Below the pieces are notes generated by a model. That model searched no databases. It was not told the origin of the DNA and worked only from the letters and a program-made list of their open reading frames with translations. The position numbers and the translations under genes were made by a program. From the NCBI RefSeq assembly GCF_005144585.1, contig NZ_SSMQ01000020.1, positions 62,001-126,000 on the forward strand: a stretch of DNA of 64,000 nt. Reading direction: 5' to 3'. This DNA comes from Polyangium fumosum. GTDB taxonomy: Bacteria; Myxococcota_A; Polyangia; Polyangiales; Polyangiaceae. This document shows positions 16,333-24,730 of the stretch, piece after piece (position 1 is the stretch's first letter; the number at the start of each line of letters is the position of its first letter).

Positions 16333-17304
16333 CTAGACCGGCCGCACCGCGCGCCGGTAGGCCACGCGCTGCACGGCGTCCTCCACGACCGCATCCCGCG
16401 CGCGCGCGTCGCCTTCGGCCTCGGGCACGAGCACGAGCCTGTGCGAGAGGACCGACGTCGCGACGCCGCGCACGTCGTCCGGCGTGACGAACGGACGACC
16501 TGCGATCACGGCCGCGCTCTTTGCGGCCTGCACGAGCCCGAGCGTCGCGCGCGGCGATGCGCCGAGGAGCACGCGCGCATGCGAGCGGGTGAAAGTCGTC
16601 AGGCCGACGGCGTACTCGTAGAGATCGTCCTCCACGTGGATCCGTCGCGCGATGCTTTGCAGCGAGAGCAACTCCTCCACGCTGAGCACCGAGCGCGCGC
16701 GTGGCGGATCGGCGTTGTGCGCGCGGAGCATCGCCACCTCGTCCTTCGCGTTCGGGTAGCCGATGGCGACTCGCACGAGGAACCGATCGATCTGCGCCTC
16801 GGGCAGCGGGTACGTCCCTTCGAGGTCGATCGGGTTCTGCGTCGCGAGCACCATGAACGGCGCGGGTAGCTCGAACCGGTCGCCCTCGATCGTCACCTGC
16901 CGCTCCTGCATCGCTTCGAGCAGCGCGGACTGCGTCTTCGCGGGCGCACGGTTGATCTCGTCGGCGAGCACGACGTTCGCGAAGATCGGACCCGGCCGCA
17001 GCGAGAACGTGCCTTCCTTCGGCGAGAGCACGTACGTGCCGGTGATGTCGGCGGGCAGGAGATCCGGCGTGAACTGGATGCGCCGCACCGAGGCGCCGAG
17101 CGCCGATGCGTACGCCTTCACGAGCGTCGTCTTGGCGACGCCGGGCACGCCCTCGAGGAGCACGTGGCCCTGCGCGAGCAGCGCGGTGAGCATGAGATCC
17201 ACGGTGCGCGGGGGACCGATGTAGACGCGCGTGATCTCCCGGCGGAGCGCGTCCAGCCGCTCTTTGGCGGCGGCGATCTCCTCGATGGCGACGGCCTGGG
17301 TCAA
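16333..17304 (-). CDS. MoxR-family AAA+ ATPase
   Basis: A 323-aa MoxR-type AAA+ ATPase, a chaperone-like enzyme thought to insert cofactors or mature envelope proteins. Walker A is EGVPGVAKTTL (Ala before the Lys, as is usual in MoxR). Walker B is VVLADEINRAPAKTQSALLEAMQE; sensor 1 is LATQNPIDLEGTYPLPEAQIDRF. The start is TTG, overlapping the stop of the upstream DUF4350 gene as TTGA, with AGGAGAG upstream. The overlap implies translational coupling within the operon. Confidence 0.92.
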   Translation of the reverse strand: MTQAVAIEEIAAAKERLDALRREITRVYIGPPRTVDLMLTALLAQGHVLLEGVPGVAKTTLVKAYASALGASVRRIQFTPDLLPADITGTYVLSPKEGTFSLRPGPIFANVVLADEINRAPAKTQSALLEAMQERQVTIEGDRFELPAPFMVLATQNPIDLEGTYPLPEAQIDRFLVRVAIGYPNAKDEVAMLRAHNADPPRARSVLSVEELLSLQSIARRIHVEDDLYEYAVGLTTFTRSHARVLLGASPRATLGLVQAAKSAAVIAGRPFVTPDDVRGVATSVLSHRLVLVPEAEGDARARDAVVEDAVQRVAYRRAVRPV

Positions 17305-18848
17305 GTGGCGCTCTCCTCTGCGGGTGCGGGCGGGCTCGGGGTTCGTGAGGGGTTGCTCGTCGGGCTCGTTCCCGCCGGGCGATCGGGTGTCTTCTCGTGG
17401 TTCGCGTTGCCGTGGCCGAGCGGCTCGGGGGTGATCGCGCCCGCCTTGGCGAGCACGTCCCTCACGACGGCGGCGGCGTTCCGGAGCGCCGCGCGGGGCA
17501 CGCGCACCGGCCGGCCCGCGACGACGGAGGCTTCGGCTTTTTGCATCACGTCGAGGACATCTTTCAAGGCCGAGCGGCCACGCTCGTCAAGGCCTCCCGC
17601 GCGCTCGGCCGCAGAAATCACCGCGTCCGTCGAAGGATCGAGGGGCGCGCCGAGCTTGTGCGAGAGCGCCTCGACGAGCGCGCTCTTCAGCTCGAGCAGG
17701 AGCAGCCCCGGCGGCGACGATGGCGCCGAGAGCAAGGCGAAACGCCCGGCCACGCCACCCTGCGCCACGAGCGGCACCGGTCGCGCGAAGCGCGGCTGCG
17801 GGCTCTTGTACGGCCGCCCCGCGGCCCGCGCGACCCACGCTGCCACGCCGACCACCGCGAGCAGCGCGAGCAACCAATGCGCCCAGCTCGGCAGCCCGTT
17901 CTGACGTGCCTCCGCGAGGGCGTCGCTGATCGATCGGAGCTGGCTCTCGATATCCTTGCGCAGCGTCGACTTGCCGCCGAACGAGCCCTCCTCGGAGAAG
18001 CGGTTGGCGACGATGAAGAGCCGGCCGCCTTGCCGTTCGCCGCCGTCCTCGTCGACGAGGTAGTGCGCGAGGCCCACGGCGAACGAGCGGTTGCCGGGGT
18101 AGCGCAGCATCTGGTTGATGAGGCCCGAGGGATCGCCCAGCGCGAAGAGCCGGCCCTTGCCGACCTGGCCCGCGACCGCGACGATCGTCGGAGGCTCGCC
18201 GACGGCGCGCACCTCGAGCACGGGCGAGAGGTTCGGGTGGCGGAGCCCCGTCGCGTGGTTCGTGACGAACTGCTGCACGTTCGCGACGACCGGGTGCGGG
18301 CCCGTGAGTTGCCCCTTGTCGCCGGTGAGCACGGGCTCGGCGATCGCGAGCTGCGGGTTGTTGCGCAGCGCTGCCACGGGGCGTGAGGGCAGAACGGTCC
18401 GCTCGATGTGGAAGCGCCGCAGCGTCTCCTCGCCGCGGCCGTAGTCGTCCACGATCGCCAGGCGCCCGCCGGCCTTCATGAAGGCGGCCGTTTCTTCGGG
18501 ATCCATGCTCTGGAGCGGGTGCAGGACGAGCACACCGTCGTTCGGCGTGATCTCGTTCCAGTCGAGCACGGCGACGGCCTTGACGCGTCCGTCGCCGAGC
18601 TCGTTCACCGCGAGCCCGTAGAGCTCCGAGCAGCCCTCCCACGTCGTGTCCGCGACGTCGAACGCGGTGGCGCGTGCGTCCACAGAGGCGAGCCCGATGC
18701 CGAGCGCCACGCAGATCACAAGGGAACGGCGTGCTTGCTTCGCCGCGCCCCGCGTTCGCGCCTGGGGCCTCGGCGACGAGGACGAAGCCCGAGAGGGCTG
18801 CGTTGCACGGCGCTCTTGCTCCGGCGATCTCACGCCATCCTGCGTCAT
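17301..18848 (-). CDS. DUF4350 domain secreted/membrane protein
   Basis: A 515-aa protein with an N-terminal hydrophobic segment (LVICVALGIGLASVDARA), a large extracytoplasmic domain of the DUF4350 type (GVLVLHPLQSMDPEETAAFMKAGGRLAIVDDYGRGEETLRRF) and a central membrane segment (WLLALLAVVGVAAWVA). The long C-terminal cytoplasmic part ends in a Pro/Ser-rich tail. DUF4350 proteins commonly accompany MoxR and DUF58 proteins, as here. The ATG at 18848 is my choice; no strong Shine-Dalgarno is visible, and the open frame continues upstream. Confidence 0.75.
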   Translation of the reverse strand: MTQDGVRSPEQERRATQPSRASSSSPRPQARTRGAAKQARRSLVICVALGIGLASVDARATAFDVADTTWEGCSELYGLAVNELGDGRVKAVAVLDWNEITPNDGVLVLHPLQSMDPEETAAFMKAGGRLAIVDDYGRGEETLRRFHIERTVLPSRPVAALRNNPQLAIAEPVLTGDKGQLTGPHPVVANVQQFVTNHATGLRHPNLSPVLEVRAVGEPPTIVAVAGQVGKGRLFALGDPSGLINQMLRYPGNRSFAVGLAHYLVDEDGGERQGGRLFIVANRFSEEGSFGGKSTLRKDIESQLRSISDALAEARQNGLPSWAHWLLALLAVVGVAAWVARAAGRPYKSPQPRFARPVPLVAQGGVAGRFALLSAPSSPPGLLLLELKSALVEALSHKLGAPLDPSTDAVISAAERAGGLDERGRSALKDVLDVMQKAEASVVAGRPVRVPRAALRNAAAVVRDVLAKAGAITPEPLGHGNANHEKTPDRPAGTSPTSNPSRTPSPPAPAEESAT

Positions 18849-18889
18849 ATGAGGCGGCGAGCATATCACCGTCGTCCCGGGCGATAAGC

Positions 18890-18917
18890 TTGACCCCGTT
18901 ACTCTCATTGCTAGATT
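18890..18917 (+). promoter_or_regulatory. Candidate sigma70 promoter for the 65-aa gene
   Basis: TTGACC at 18890-18895, 16-nt spacer, TAGATT at 18912-18917. It faces the small gene, whose ATG lies 77 nt downstream. Confidence 0.5.
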
Positions 18918-18993
18918 CGACTCGTGAACGGGCCCATTCTTGCTAGGCACGTTCATCCGAGCGACGCCACAGACGCGGTGCGGAGGAGTCCGG

Positions 18994-19191
18994 ATGCTAC
19001 CTCCTTTCATCATCGAACAAATCCGACAACGGGAAGAGAGGGAGCGCCAGCAGCGTGAGGAGAACCGACCGCGCCTGGAGCTTCCGCTCGAGCGGTACCC
19101 GGCTCCGCGTCGTCCTGGAAACGGGCCGAAGGAGCCTCACGAGGATGAAGACGACCCGAATCGTGGCGTGATCATCCTCGAGATCGGCTGA
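18994..19191 (+). CDS. Small charged protein, 65 aa, unknown function
   Basis: A 65-aa soluble protein. It opens MLPPFIIEQIRQREE, continues as a strongly charged helix rich in Arg, Glu and Gln (residues 7-25), then a Pro-rich middle, and ends with an acidic stretch and the hydrophobic end NRGVIILEIG. GGAGGAG sits 6 nt before the ATG, and a good promoter precedes it, so I consider it real. I recall similar MLPPF-starting small proteins in other myxobacteria but cannot check that here. Function unknown; the hydrophobic ends look like short peptide-docking segments. Confidence 0.75.
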   Translation: MLPPFIIEQIRQREERERQQREENRPRLELPLERYPAPRRPGNGPKEPHEDEDDPNRGVIILEIG

Positions 19192-19354
19192 TTTCCCGTC
19201 TGTCCCCTTCGCCGGGCGGGTTCCCGCACGGCGCTTCTTTCTTCATTTCGTCCCATCCCCATGTTTTTCGCGGCCGCGGGGTGCGTCCGGGCCGCAAGCT
19301 CGCGAGCGTTCCAGGCGAGGATCGGGCGGGACAAATTTTGCGTCTTGTTCGGCC

Positions 19355-19383
19355 TTGACCGGTGGGGGGGTTCTGCCTACCCT
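19355..19383 (+). promoter_or_regulatory. Candidate sigma70 promoter of the rpsP-trmD operon
   Basis: TTGACC at 19355-19360, 17-nt spacer, TACCCT at 19378-19383. Transcription would begin near 19390, about 100 nt ahead of rpsP. The roughly 300-bp gap that contains it (19192-19488) holds no other gene that I can support. Confidence 0.5.
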
Positions 19384-19488
19384 TCGCCCCCCGTTCCCCT
19401 GGCGTCGTGCGTCGGGGGATCGCGAATGCGAGCGGGTCATGCCCGCACCCGGCAAGCGCCGGATCTCCAAGAAGACCGAGGTTCACCG

Positions 19489-19743
19489 ATGGCCGTTCAT
19501 ATCCGCCTCGCCCGGGCGGGCACGAAGAAGACCCCGTTCTACCGTATCGTCGTCGCCGACCAGCGCGCTGCCCGCGGAGGCCGGTTCATCGAACGTTTGG
19601 GCACGTACGACCCGCGCCGCAACGAGATCCGCCTGGACACGGCGCGCGTGAAGCACTGGCGCGACGTCGGGGCCCAGCCCTCGCACACGGTCGAGCTTCT
19701 GCTGAAGCGCCCGGACGTCGTCGCGGCGACGGTGGCGAAGTAA
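19489..19743 (+). CDS. rpsP: 30S ribosomal protein S16
   Basis: Small-subunit assembly protein, 84 aa, typical length. The whole sequence matches the family: MAVHIRLARAGTKKTPFYRI, then ADQRAARGGRFIERLGTYDP and the C-terminal WRDVGAQPSHTVELLLKR. First gene of a ribosome/tRNA-maturation operon; khpA follows after 6 nt. Confidence 0.97.
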   Translation: MAVHIRLARAGTKKTPFYRIVVADQRAARGGRFIERLGTYDPRRNEIRLDTARVKHWRDVGAQPSHTVELLLKRPDVVAATVAK

Positions 19744-19749
19744 CGAGGC

Positions 19750-20010
19750 ATGGCGCCGTCTCCTGCGTCCTCCACCATGCTGCTGGATCTCGTCGCGCTC
19801 ATCGCGCGGTCGCTCGTGGATCATCCCGAGAAAGTGACCGTTCGCGAGGTCACGGGAGACAGGTTCCCGCGCATCGAGCTCAGCGTGGCGCGTGAGGACA
19901 TCGGCAAAGTGATCGGCAAGGATGGCCGCACCGCGCAGTCGATCCGCGCGCTCCTCAACGCGGCCGCCAGCAAGGCGGGCCTCCGGGCCCACCTCGACAT
20001 CCTGGATTGA
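19750..20010 (+). CDS. khpA: KH-domain RNA-binding protein KhpA
   Basis: An 86-aa single KH-domain protein. The GxxG loop is visible in KVIGKDGRTAQSIRALLNAA, the classical RNA-contacting segment. Members of this family (KhpA, also called YlqC) sit between rpsP and rimM in many bacteria and are implicated in RNA regulation of growth and division. The start could be ATG 19750 or the in-frame ATG nine codons later (MLLDLVALIARSLVD), which is closer to the usual length of about 77. Confidence 0.88.
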   Translation: MAPSPASSTMLLDLVALIARSLVDHPEKVTVREVTGDRFPRIELSVAREDIGKVIGKDGRTAQSIRALLNAAASKAGLRAHLDILD

Positions 20011-20555
20011 TCCCGCGTAAGCGCGCCACGACCGAGGCCGATGCCCCGCGACGGTTTGTCGCCGTCGCGGAGATCGCGCGCTCGCACGGGATCCAGGGCG
20101 AGGTGCGTCTCAAGGTGTACCACGAGGGCTCGGAGCTCCTCGGGCACCGGCCGACGCTCAAGCTGCGGCTTCCCGACGGCGTGGAGCGCGCGGCCGACAT
20201 CACGTCGATCAGGAGCGCAAACAAGGCCGTGCTCGCGCGGCTCGCGGGCGTCACCGATCGGGATGCCGCCGACGCGCTACGCGGGGCGATCCTGCTCGTC
20301 CCGAGGGACGAGTTCCCGCCGCTCGACGAAGGCGAGTTTTACGCGTGCGACATCGAAGGTGCGCGCGCTGAGCTCGGCTCCGGCGAGGTCGTGGGTCGTG
20401 TCCTCGCGCTGGCCTCGTACCCGACCTGCGAGGTGCTCGTCGTCGAACGCGCGGACGGCACGAAGATCGAGGTCCCGCTGCTCGACGACTTCGTCGCCTC
20501 CGTGGAAGCCGACGCCGGGGTCGTCCGGCTCGTCACGATCGACGGCCTCACCTGA
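20007..20555 (+). CDS. rimM: Ribosome maturation factor RimM
   Basis: Binds S19 and assists 30S head assembly; 182 aa. The N-terminal RimM barrel is seen in VAVAEIARSHGIQGEVRLK, and the C-terminal PRC-barrel in EGEFYACDIEGARAEL with EVPLLDDFVASVEADAGVV. The start is a TTG that overlaps the khpA stop as TTGA. No other usable start codon precedes the conserved region, so TTG is well supported and implies translational coupling. Confidence 0.92.
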   Translation: MIPRKRATTEADAPRRFVAVAEIARSHGIQGEVRLKVYHEGSELLGHRPTLKLRLPDGVERAADITSIRSANKAVLARLAGVTDRDAADALRGAILLVPRDEFPPLDEGEFYACDIEGARAELGSGEVVGRVLALASYPTCEVLVVERADGTKIEVPLLDDFVASVEADAGVVRLVTIDGLT

Positions 20556-20567
20556 CGAGGCGCGCGC

Positions 20568-21311
20568 ATGCGTGTCGACATCGTCACCCTCTTTCCCGAG
20601 ATGTTCGAGCCATTCCTGTCGACGGGGATGGTCGGCCGCGCGGCGCGCGCAGGCGCGCTCGACGTGCGTTGCGCGAACCTGCGCGAGCATGGGCTCGGGC
20701 GCCATCGCAGCGTCGACGACACGCCGTACGGCGGCGGCTCCGGGATGGTGATCCGCGTCGACGTCGTGGTCGGCTGCATCGAGGCCGTCGAGGCGCGAGC
20801 ACGCGAGGGGCGCGAGGGTGCGGAAGCAGAACGCTCGCACCGCGTGTTGCTCTCTCCCCAAGGAAGCGTGCTCGACCAGCGCAAGGTCGAGGCGCTCGCT
20901 TCGCTGCCGTGGATCTCGCTCGTGTGTGGCCGGTACGAGGGCTTCGACGATCGGGTGCACGCGTTCGTCGACGAGGAGATCTCGCTCGGGGACTTCGTGC
21001 TCGCGGGCGGCGAGGTGGCGGCGATGGCGATCGTCGACGCGTGCTCGCGGCTCTTGCCCGGCGTGCTCGGCAGCGCCGACTCGGCGATGCACGAGTCGCA
21101 CAGCCCGGCGATGGACGGGCTGCTCGAATACCCTCACTACACGCGGCCCGAGGAGTTCCGAGGGATGAAGGTGCCCGAGGTGTTGAAAGGCGGTAACCAC
21201 GCGGCGATCTCGGCCTTTCGGCGCGAGCAGGCCGAGGCGCGCACGGCCGCGCGCAGGCCCGATCTCCTGGAGCGGGCGAAGCGCCTTCGCGCCGAGCGAG
21301 GTGCGTCGTGA
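20568..21311 (+). CDS. trmD: tRNA (guanine-37-N1)-methyltransferase TrmD
   Basis: Methylates G37 next to the anticodon to prevent +1 frameshifting; 247 aa. SPOUT knot fold: [17 protein letters not shown] start, [14 protein letters not shown] substrate loop, [12 protein letters not shown], and the SAM-binding knot with [20 protein letters not shown]. The C-terminal domain has [28 protein letters not shown] start 12 nt after rimM. Confidence 0.97.
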   Translation: MRVDIVTLFPEMFEPFLSTGMVGRAARAGALDVRCANLREHGLGRHRSVDDTPYGGGSGMVIRVDVVVGCIEAVEARAREGREGAEAERSHRVLLSPQGSVLDQRKVEALASLPWISLVCGRYEGFDDRVHAFVDEEISLGDFVLAGGEVAAMAIVDACSRLLPGVLGSADSAMHESHSPAMDGLLEYPHYTRPEEFRGMKVPEVLKGGNHAAISAFRREQAEARTAARRPDLLERAKRLRAERGAS

Positions 21312-21874
21312 CGAAGGTCGCGCTCGCGCTGGTTCACCACCCCGTGCTCGATCGCGGCGGGGAGATCGTGACGACCGCGATCACGAACTTGGATCTCCAC
21401 GACATGGCGCGGAGCGCGCGCACGTTCGGCGTGCTCGAGCTTCACATCGTGCATCCGGTCGCGGCGCAGCGGCTGCTCGCCGAGCGCATCCGTGATCACT
21501 GGATCCACGGCTCGGGCAAGAAGCGCATCCCGGATCGCGCGGACGCGCTCGACGTCCTGCGGATCGTGCCGAGCCTGGAGGACGTCTACGCGTCGCTCGC
21601 GCCGGGCGTGGGGCGCGCAGGGATCGAGCTTTGGACGACGGCGGCCTCGGCGAAGCGGAGCCCCGTGACGAACTATCCCGACGCGCGCGCGCGTCTTTCG
21701 CAAACAGACAAACCCGTGCTCATCACGTTCGGGACGGGGTGGGGCCTCGCGGGTGAGCTCGTCGCGTCGGCCGACGTTCGCCTCGCGCCGATCCACGCCG
21801 CGGAGAACACGGGCTACAATCACCTGAGCGTGCGCGCGGCGTGCGCGATCGTCCTCGATCGGCTGTTCGGGTAG
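21308..21874 (+). CDS. Putative SAM-dependent RNA methyltransferase (PF09936-type SPOUT)
   Basis: A 188-aa protein of the SPOUT-like RNA methyltransferase family that is often found beside trmD. Seen: [20 protein letters not shown], then [16 protein letters not shown], and the C-terminal [16 protein letters not shown] and [18 protein letters not shown], which match the SAM-binding knot region. RNA target unknown. The GTG start overlaps the trmD stop as GTGA. In many bacteria this operon continues with rplS (L19); here queG follows instead. Confidence 0.85.
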   Translation: MTKVALALVHHPVLDRGGEIVTTAITNLDLHDMARSARTFGVLELHIVHPVAAQRLLAERIRDHWIHGSGKKRIPDRADALDVLRIVPSLEDVYASLAPGVGRAGIELWTTAASAKRSPVTNYPDARARLSQTDKPVLITFGTGWGLAGELVASADVRLAPIHAAENTGYNHLSVRAACAIVLDRLFG

Positions 21875-21914
21875 CTCGATCGCAGCGCGGACGGCGCGCG
21901 GGGAGGCAACACGG

Positions 21915-23072
21915 ATGTCCGCGAGCGACGTCGATCAGCGGGTCCGAGAGCGCGCATTCGAGCTCGGCTTCGACGTGGTCGGCGTGGCGCGCGCCGACGA
22001 GCCGCTCGACGTCGAGCACGATCGCTACCGCGCGTTCATCGAGGCCGGGATGCACGGCACGATGCGGTACCTCGAAGAGCACGTCGAGGAGCGGCGGCGG
22101 CTCGACACGGAGGCGATCCTCCCGGGCGCGCGGAGCGTCGTGTGCGTGGGTCGCCGGTATGCCCGCTCGGCCGAGGCCGAGGCGTATGATCCCGAGGTCG
22201 CGCGCGGGATCGCCCGCTACGCGCGCGGGCAGGACTATCACCTCTTCCTCCGCAAGAAGCTGCGCCGGCTCGCCGAGTTCATCCGCGGCCTCGGGCCCGG
22301 CATCGACGCGCGACCGCTCTGCGACATCGAGCCGTTGATGGAGCGCGCGTGGGCGGCGCGCGCCGGTCTCGGGTTCGTGGGGAAAAATGGGCTCTTGATC
22401 GTCCCGGGGCAGGGGAGCTTCGTCATGCTCGGCGAGGTCGTCACGACGCTCGTGCTCACGCCGGGCGTGCCGATGCACGAGCGCTGCGGCGCGTGCACGC
22501 GTTGCCTCGACGCCTGCCCGACGGGCGCGTTCCCGAAGCCGTTCGTGCTCGATGCGCGGAAGTGCATCTCGTACCTCACGATCGAGCAGTACGAAGCGCC
22601 GCCCGAGGAGCTGCGCGCGGCGATCGGCGAGCACCTCTTCGGCTGCGACGTTTGCCAGGAGGTTTGTCCCTACAACCGGACCGCGCCGCCGTCCGAGGCG
22701 CGCACGCAGCAGTTCCATCCGCTACCGCGCTGGTCCGAGATGCGGCTCTCGGATCTCGCGTCGCTCGAGGAAGAAGCGTTTCCCGAGACGACCCAGGGGA
22801 CGCCGCTGCGGCGGGCGCGGCGCGGCGGGCTCGCGCGGAACGCGGCGATCGTCGCGGCGAACCGGCTCGCGCGGGATCCCGCGGGGCCGAGCGCCGAGGA
22901 CGACGTGCGGACGCTGGAACAGGCCGCGGCGCACGACGACGCGGCGGCGCGCGAGGTCGGGGTGTGGGGGCTTCTGCGGATCGGCAAGCCGGTCCTCCGG
23001 GAGCCTGGATCCAGCGGCCCCGACGAGGACATCGTCGATCCCGACGCGCCGCCCTTTGCGCCGCGCCGTTGA
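21915..23072 (+). CDS. queG: Epoxyqueuosine reductase QueG
   Basis: Cobalamin- and iron-sulfur-dependent enzyme for the last step of queuosine synthesis in tRNA; 385 aa. The N-terminal reductase-like domain includes LGFVGKNGLLI. Two [4Fe-4S] clusters are bound by CGACTRCLDACP and CDVCQEVCPYN. A C-terminal HEAT-like helical part includes GLARNAAIVAANRLARDP. The ATG at 21915 follows a 40-nt gap after the methyltransferase, so it probably belongs to the same operon of tRNA and ribosome maturation genes. Confidence 0.94.
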   Translation: MSASDVDQRVRERAFELGFDVVGVARADEPLDVEHDRYRAFIEAGMHGTMRYLEEHVEERRRLDTEAILPGARSVVCVGRRYARSAEAEAYDPEVARGIARYARGQDYHLFLRKKLRRLAEFIRGLGPGIDARPLCDIEPLMERAWAARAGLGFVGKNGLLIVPGQGSFVMLGEVVTTLVLTPGVPMHERCGACTRCLDACPTGAFPKPFVLDARKCISYLTIEQYEAPPEELRAAIGEHLFGCDVCQEVCPYNRTAPPSEARTQQFHPLPRWSEMRLSDLASLEEEAFPETTQGTPLRRARRGGLARNAAIVAANRLARDPAGPSAEDDVRTLEQAAAHDDAAAREVGVWGLLRIGKPVLREPGSSGPDEDIVDPDAPPFAPRR

Positions 23073-23089
23073 GCCGCTAGGGGGGCCCC

Positions 23090-23986
23090 GTGGGGATCGG
23101 AGACGACCTCGGCAAGCTGCTCGACGATCTGCGCCGGCACGACTCGGTGCTCTGGCGACGCGCGCTCGACGCAGGCGTGACACACGGCCCGCGTCCCTTC
23201 GTGCGGTACGCGCCGCCGCTCATCGGCCTCGCCTTCGGGATCGCGCTTGGTCGGCAGCGGCGCGCGGTCCGGAAGAACCTCCGGCGCGCGCTCGGTCCGC
23301 GGAACGTGCTCGTCGAGAACGTCGACGTCGCGCGGGTCTTCGCGAGCTTCGCGAGCTGCTTGACGGAAGCGTTCCTCGTGGGGCGTGATCGGCCCGAGCG
23401 CCTCGTCGGGCTTTGCGCATCGGACGAGAACTACGTGCGCGCGGCGAACGAGGGGCGCGGCGTGATCATCGCGACGGCGCACACGGGCGGCTGGCAAGCC
23501 GCAGGCCCGATCTTGCGCAGCGTGCACACGGCCGACGTCGTCGTGGTGATGGCGCACGAGCGCGACGAGCGAGCCGAGGCATTGACCGACGACGCGCGCG
23601 ACAAAGCCGGTGTGCGGATCGTACACGTGGGGACGAGCCCGCTCGACGCGTTGCCTCTGCTCTCGCATCTCCGGCGCGGCGGCGTCGTGGCGGTCCAGAT
23701 CGACAGGCTCCCGAAGGGCATGCGTGGACGTGAGGTCACGCTCTTCGATGAGCCCTTCGTCGTCCCCGAGGGCCCGCTCTCGCTCGCCGCCTTGAGCGGG
23801 GCGCCGATCGTGCCCGTCTTCACGCGGCGGCTGGGTTACATGCGCTACGAGGTGCGGAGCTGTCCGCCGATCTCGCTGCCGCGCCGGCCCAGCGAGGACG
23901 AGCTCTCCCACGCCGCGCGTCGCATCGCGTCCGCGATGGAAAGCTTTTTGCGCGAGAACCCCACGCAGTGGTTCCACTTCGAGTAA
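23090..23986 (+). CDS. Lipid A acyltransferase-like protein (LpxL/HtrB superfamily)
   Basis: A 298-aa protein of the lysophospholipid/lipid A acyltransferase fold. It has an N-terminal hydrophobic segment (PPLIGLAFGIALG) and RRAVRKNLRRALG, typical of the family. The usual HxxxxE/D catalytic motif appears as HTGGWQ, with Gln where the acid should be. VAVQIDRLPKGMRG and PIVPVFTRR are the substrate-site blocks, and the C-terminus is NPTQWFHFE. The GTG start at 23090 lies 17 nt after queG. A role in outer-membrane lipid acylation is likely from the family; activity is uncertain given the substituted residue. Confidence 0.78.
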   Translation: MGIGDDLGKLLDDLRRHDSVLWRRALDAGVTHGPRPFVRYAPPLIGLAFGIALGRQRRAVRKNLRRALGPRNVLVENVDVARVFASFASCLTEAFLVGRDRPERLVGLCASDENYVRAANEGRGVIIATAHTGGWQAAGPILRSVHTADVVVVMAHERDERAEALTDDARDKAGVRIVHVGTSPLDALPLLSHLRRGGVVAVQIDRLPKGMRGREVTLFDEPFVVPEGPLSLAALSGAPIVPVFTRRLGYMRYEVRSCPPISLPRRPSEDELSHAARRIASAMESFLRENPTQWFHFE

Positions 23987-23998
23987 AGAGACCCCGCC

Positions 23999-24730
23999 AT
24001 GGCAAGACTCCACGTGGGCCTGCACGCCCTTCAGGGCGACATCAAGAAGTACAAGGATCAGCTCGATCTGGTGGAGATCCGCCCGGTCGACATGTCGCTG
24101 CCCGGCGCGCCCGGCCTGCGAAAGTGGCGAAAATCGGTGCCGCCCGCCTTCGTGTTCAGCGTGGTCTTGCCGCGCGTCGTGGCCGAGCTCGCCCCTGGCA
24201 AGGCGCTCGACGACGCGCTCGCCACCTCGCTCGAGGTCGCGACGACGCTCGAAGCGCGATGCATCGTGCTCTCGACGTCGACCGAGATCCGGCCGACCGC
24301 GGCGAACCGCAAGCGCATCGCCGCGCTCTTCGCGCGGATCCCGGGCGAAGGCGCGCTTCGCTTCTGGGAGCCGCGTGGCATGTGGGAGCGTGAAGACGTG
24401 ATCGACACGGCGCGCGCCGCGGGCGTGCTTCCGGTCTTCGACGCCGCGCGCGACGATCTGCCGCGCGGATCCGTGGTCTACACGCGTCTCCGATCGCTCG
24501 GCGCGCAGACGATGCTCTCGGCCGCGGCGCTCGATCGCGTGGCGCGTAGGCTCGGCGAGCGTCGGGACATTTTCTTGGTGGTCGAAGGAACCCGCGGCGC
24601 CGCGATCCGCGCGAAGAGCACGCTCGTCGCCGCGCTCGCGCGCTCGGCCCGCGCGCCGGAGGCGGGCTCGATCATCGCGCCGGTCGCGCCGATCGTGCGC
24701 CCGCTCGTCGCAGAGGACGAGGAGCAGTGA
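23999..24730 (+). CDS. DUF72 family protein
   Basis: A 243-aa DUF72 protein with a TIM-barrel-like fold. VGLHALQGDIKKYKDQLDLVEI corresponds to the conserved N-terminal strand and the tyrosine-rich segment. KWRKSVPPAFVFSVVLPRVV matches the W-(x)n-P-(x)2-F-(x)-FSVK block. Biochemical function of the family is unknown. It is coupled to the next gene by a GTGA overlap, suggesting that the two proteins work together. Confidence 0.8.
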   Translation: MARLHVGLHALQGDIKKYKDQLDLVEIRPVDMSLPGAPGLRKWRKSVPPAFVFSVVLPRVVAELAPGKALDDALATSLEVATTLEARCIVLSTSTEIRPTAANRKRIAALFARIPGEGALRFWEPRGMWEREDVIDTARAAGVLPVFDAARDDLPRGSVVYTRLRSLGAQTMLSAAALDRVARRLGERRDIFLVVEGTRGAAIRAKSTLVAALARSARAPEAGSIIAPVAPIVRPLVAEDEEQ

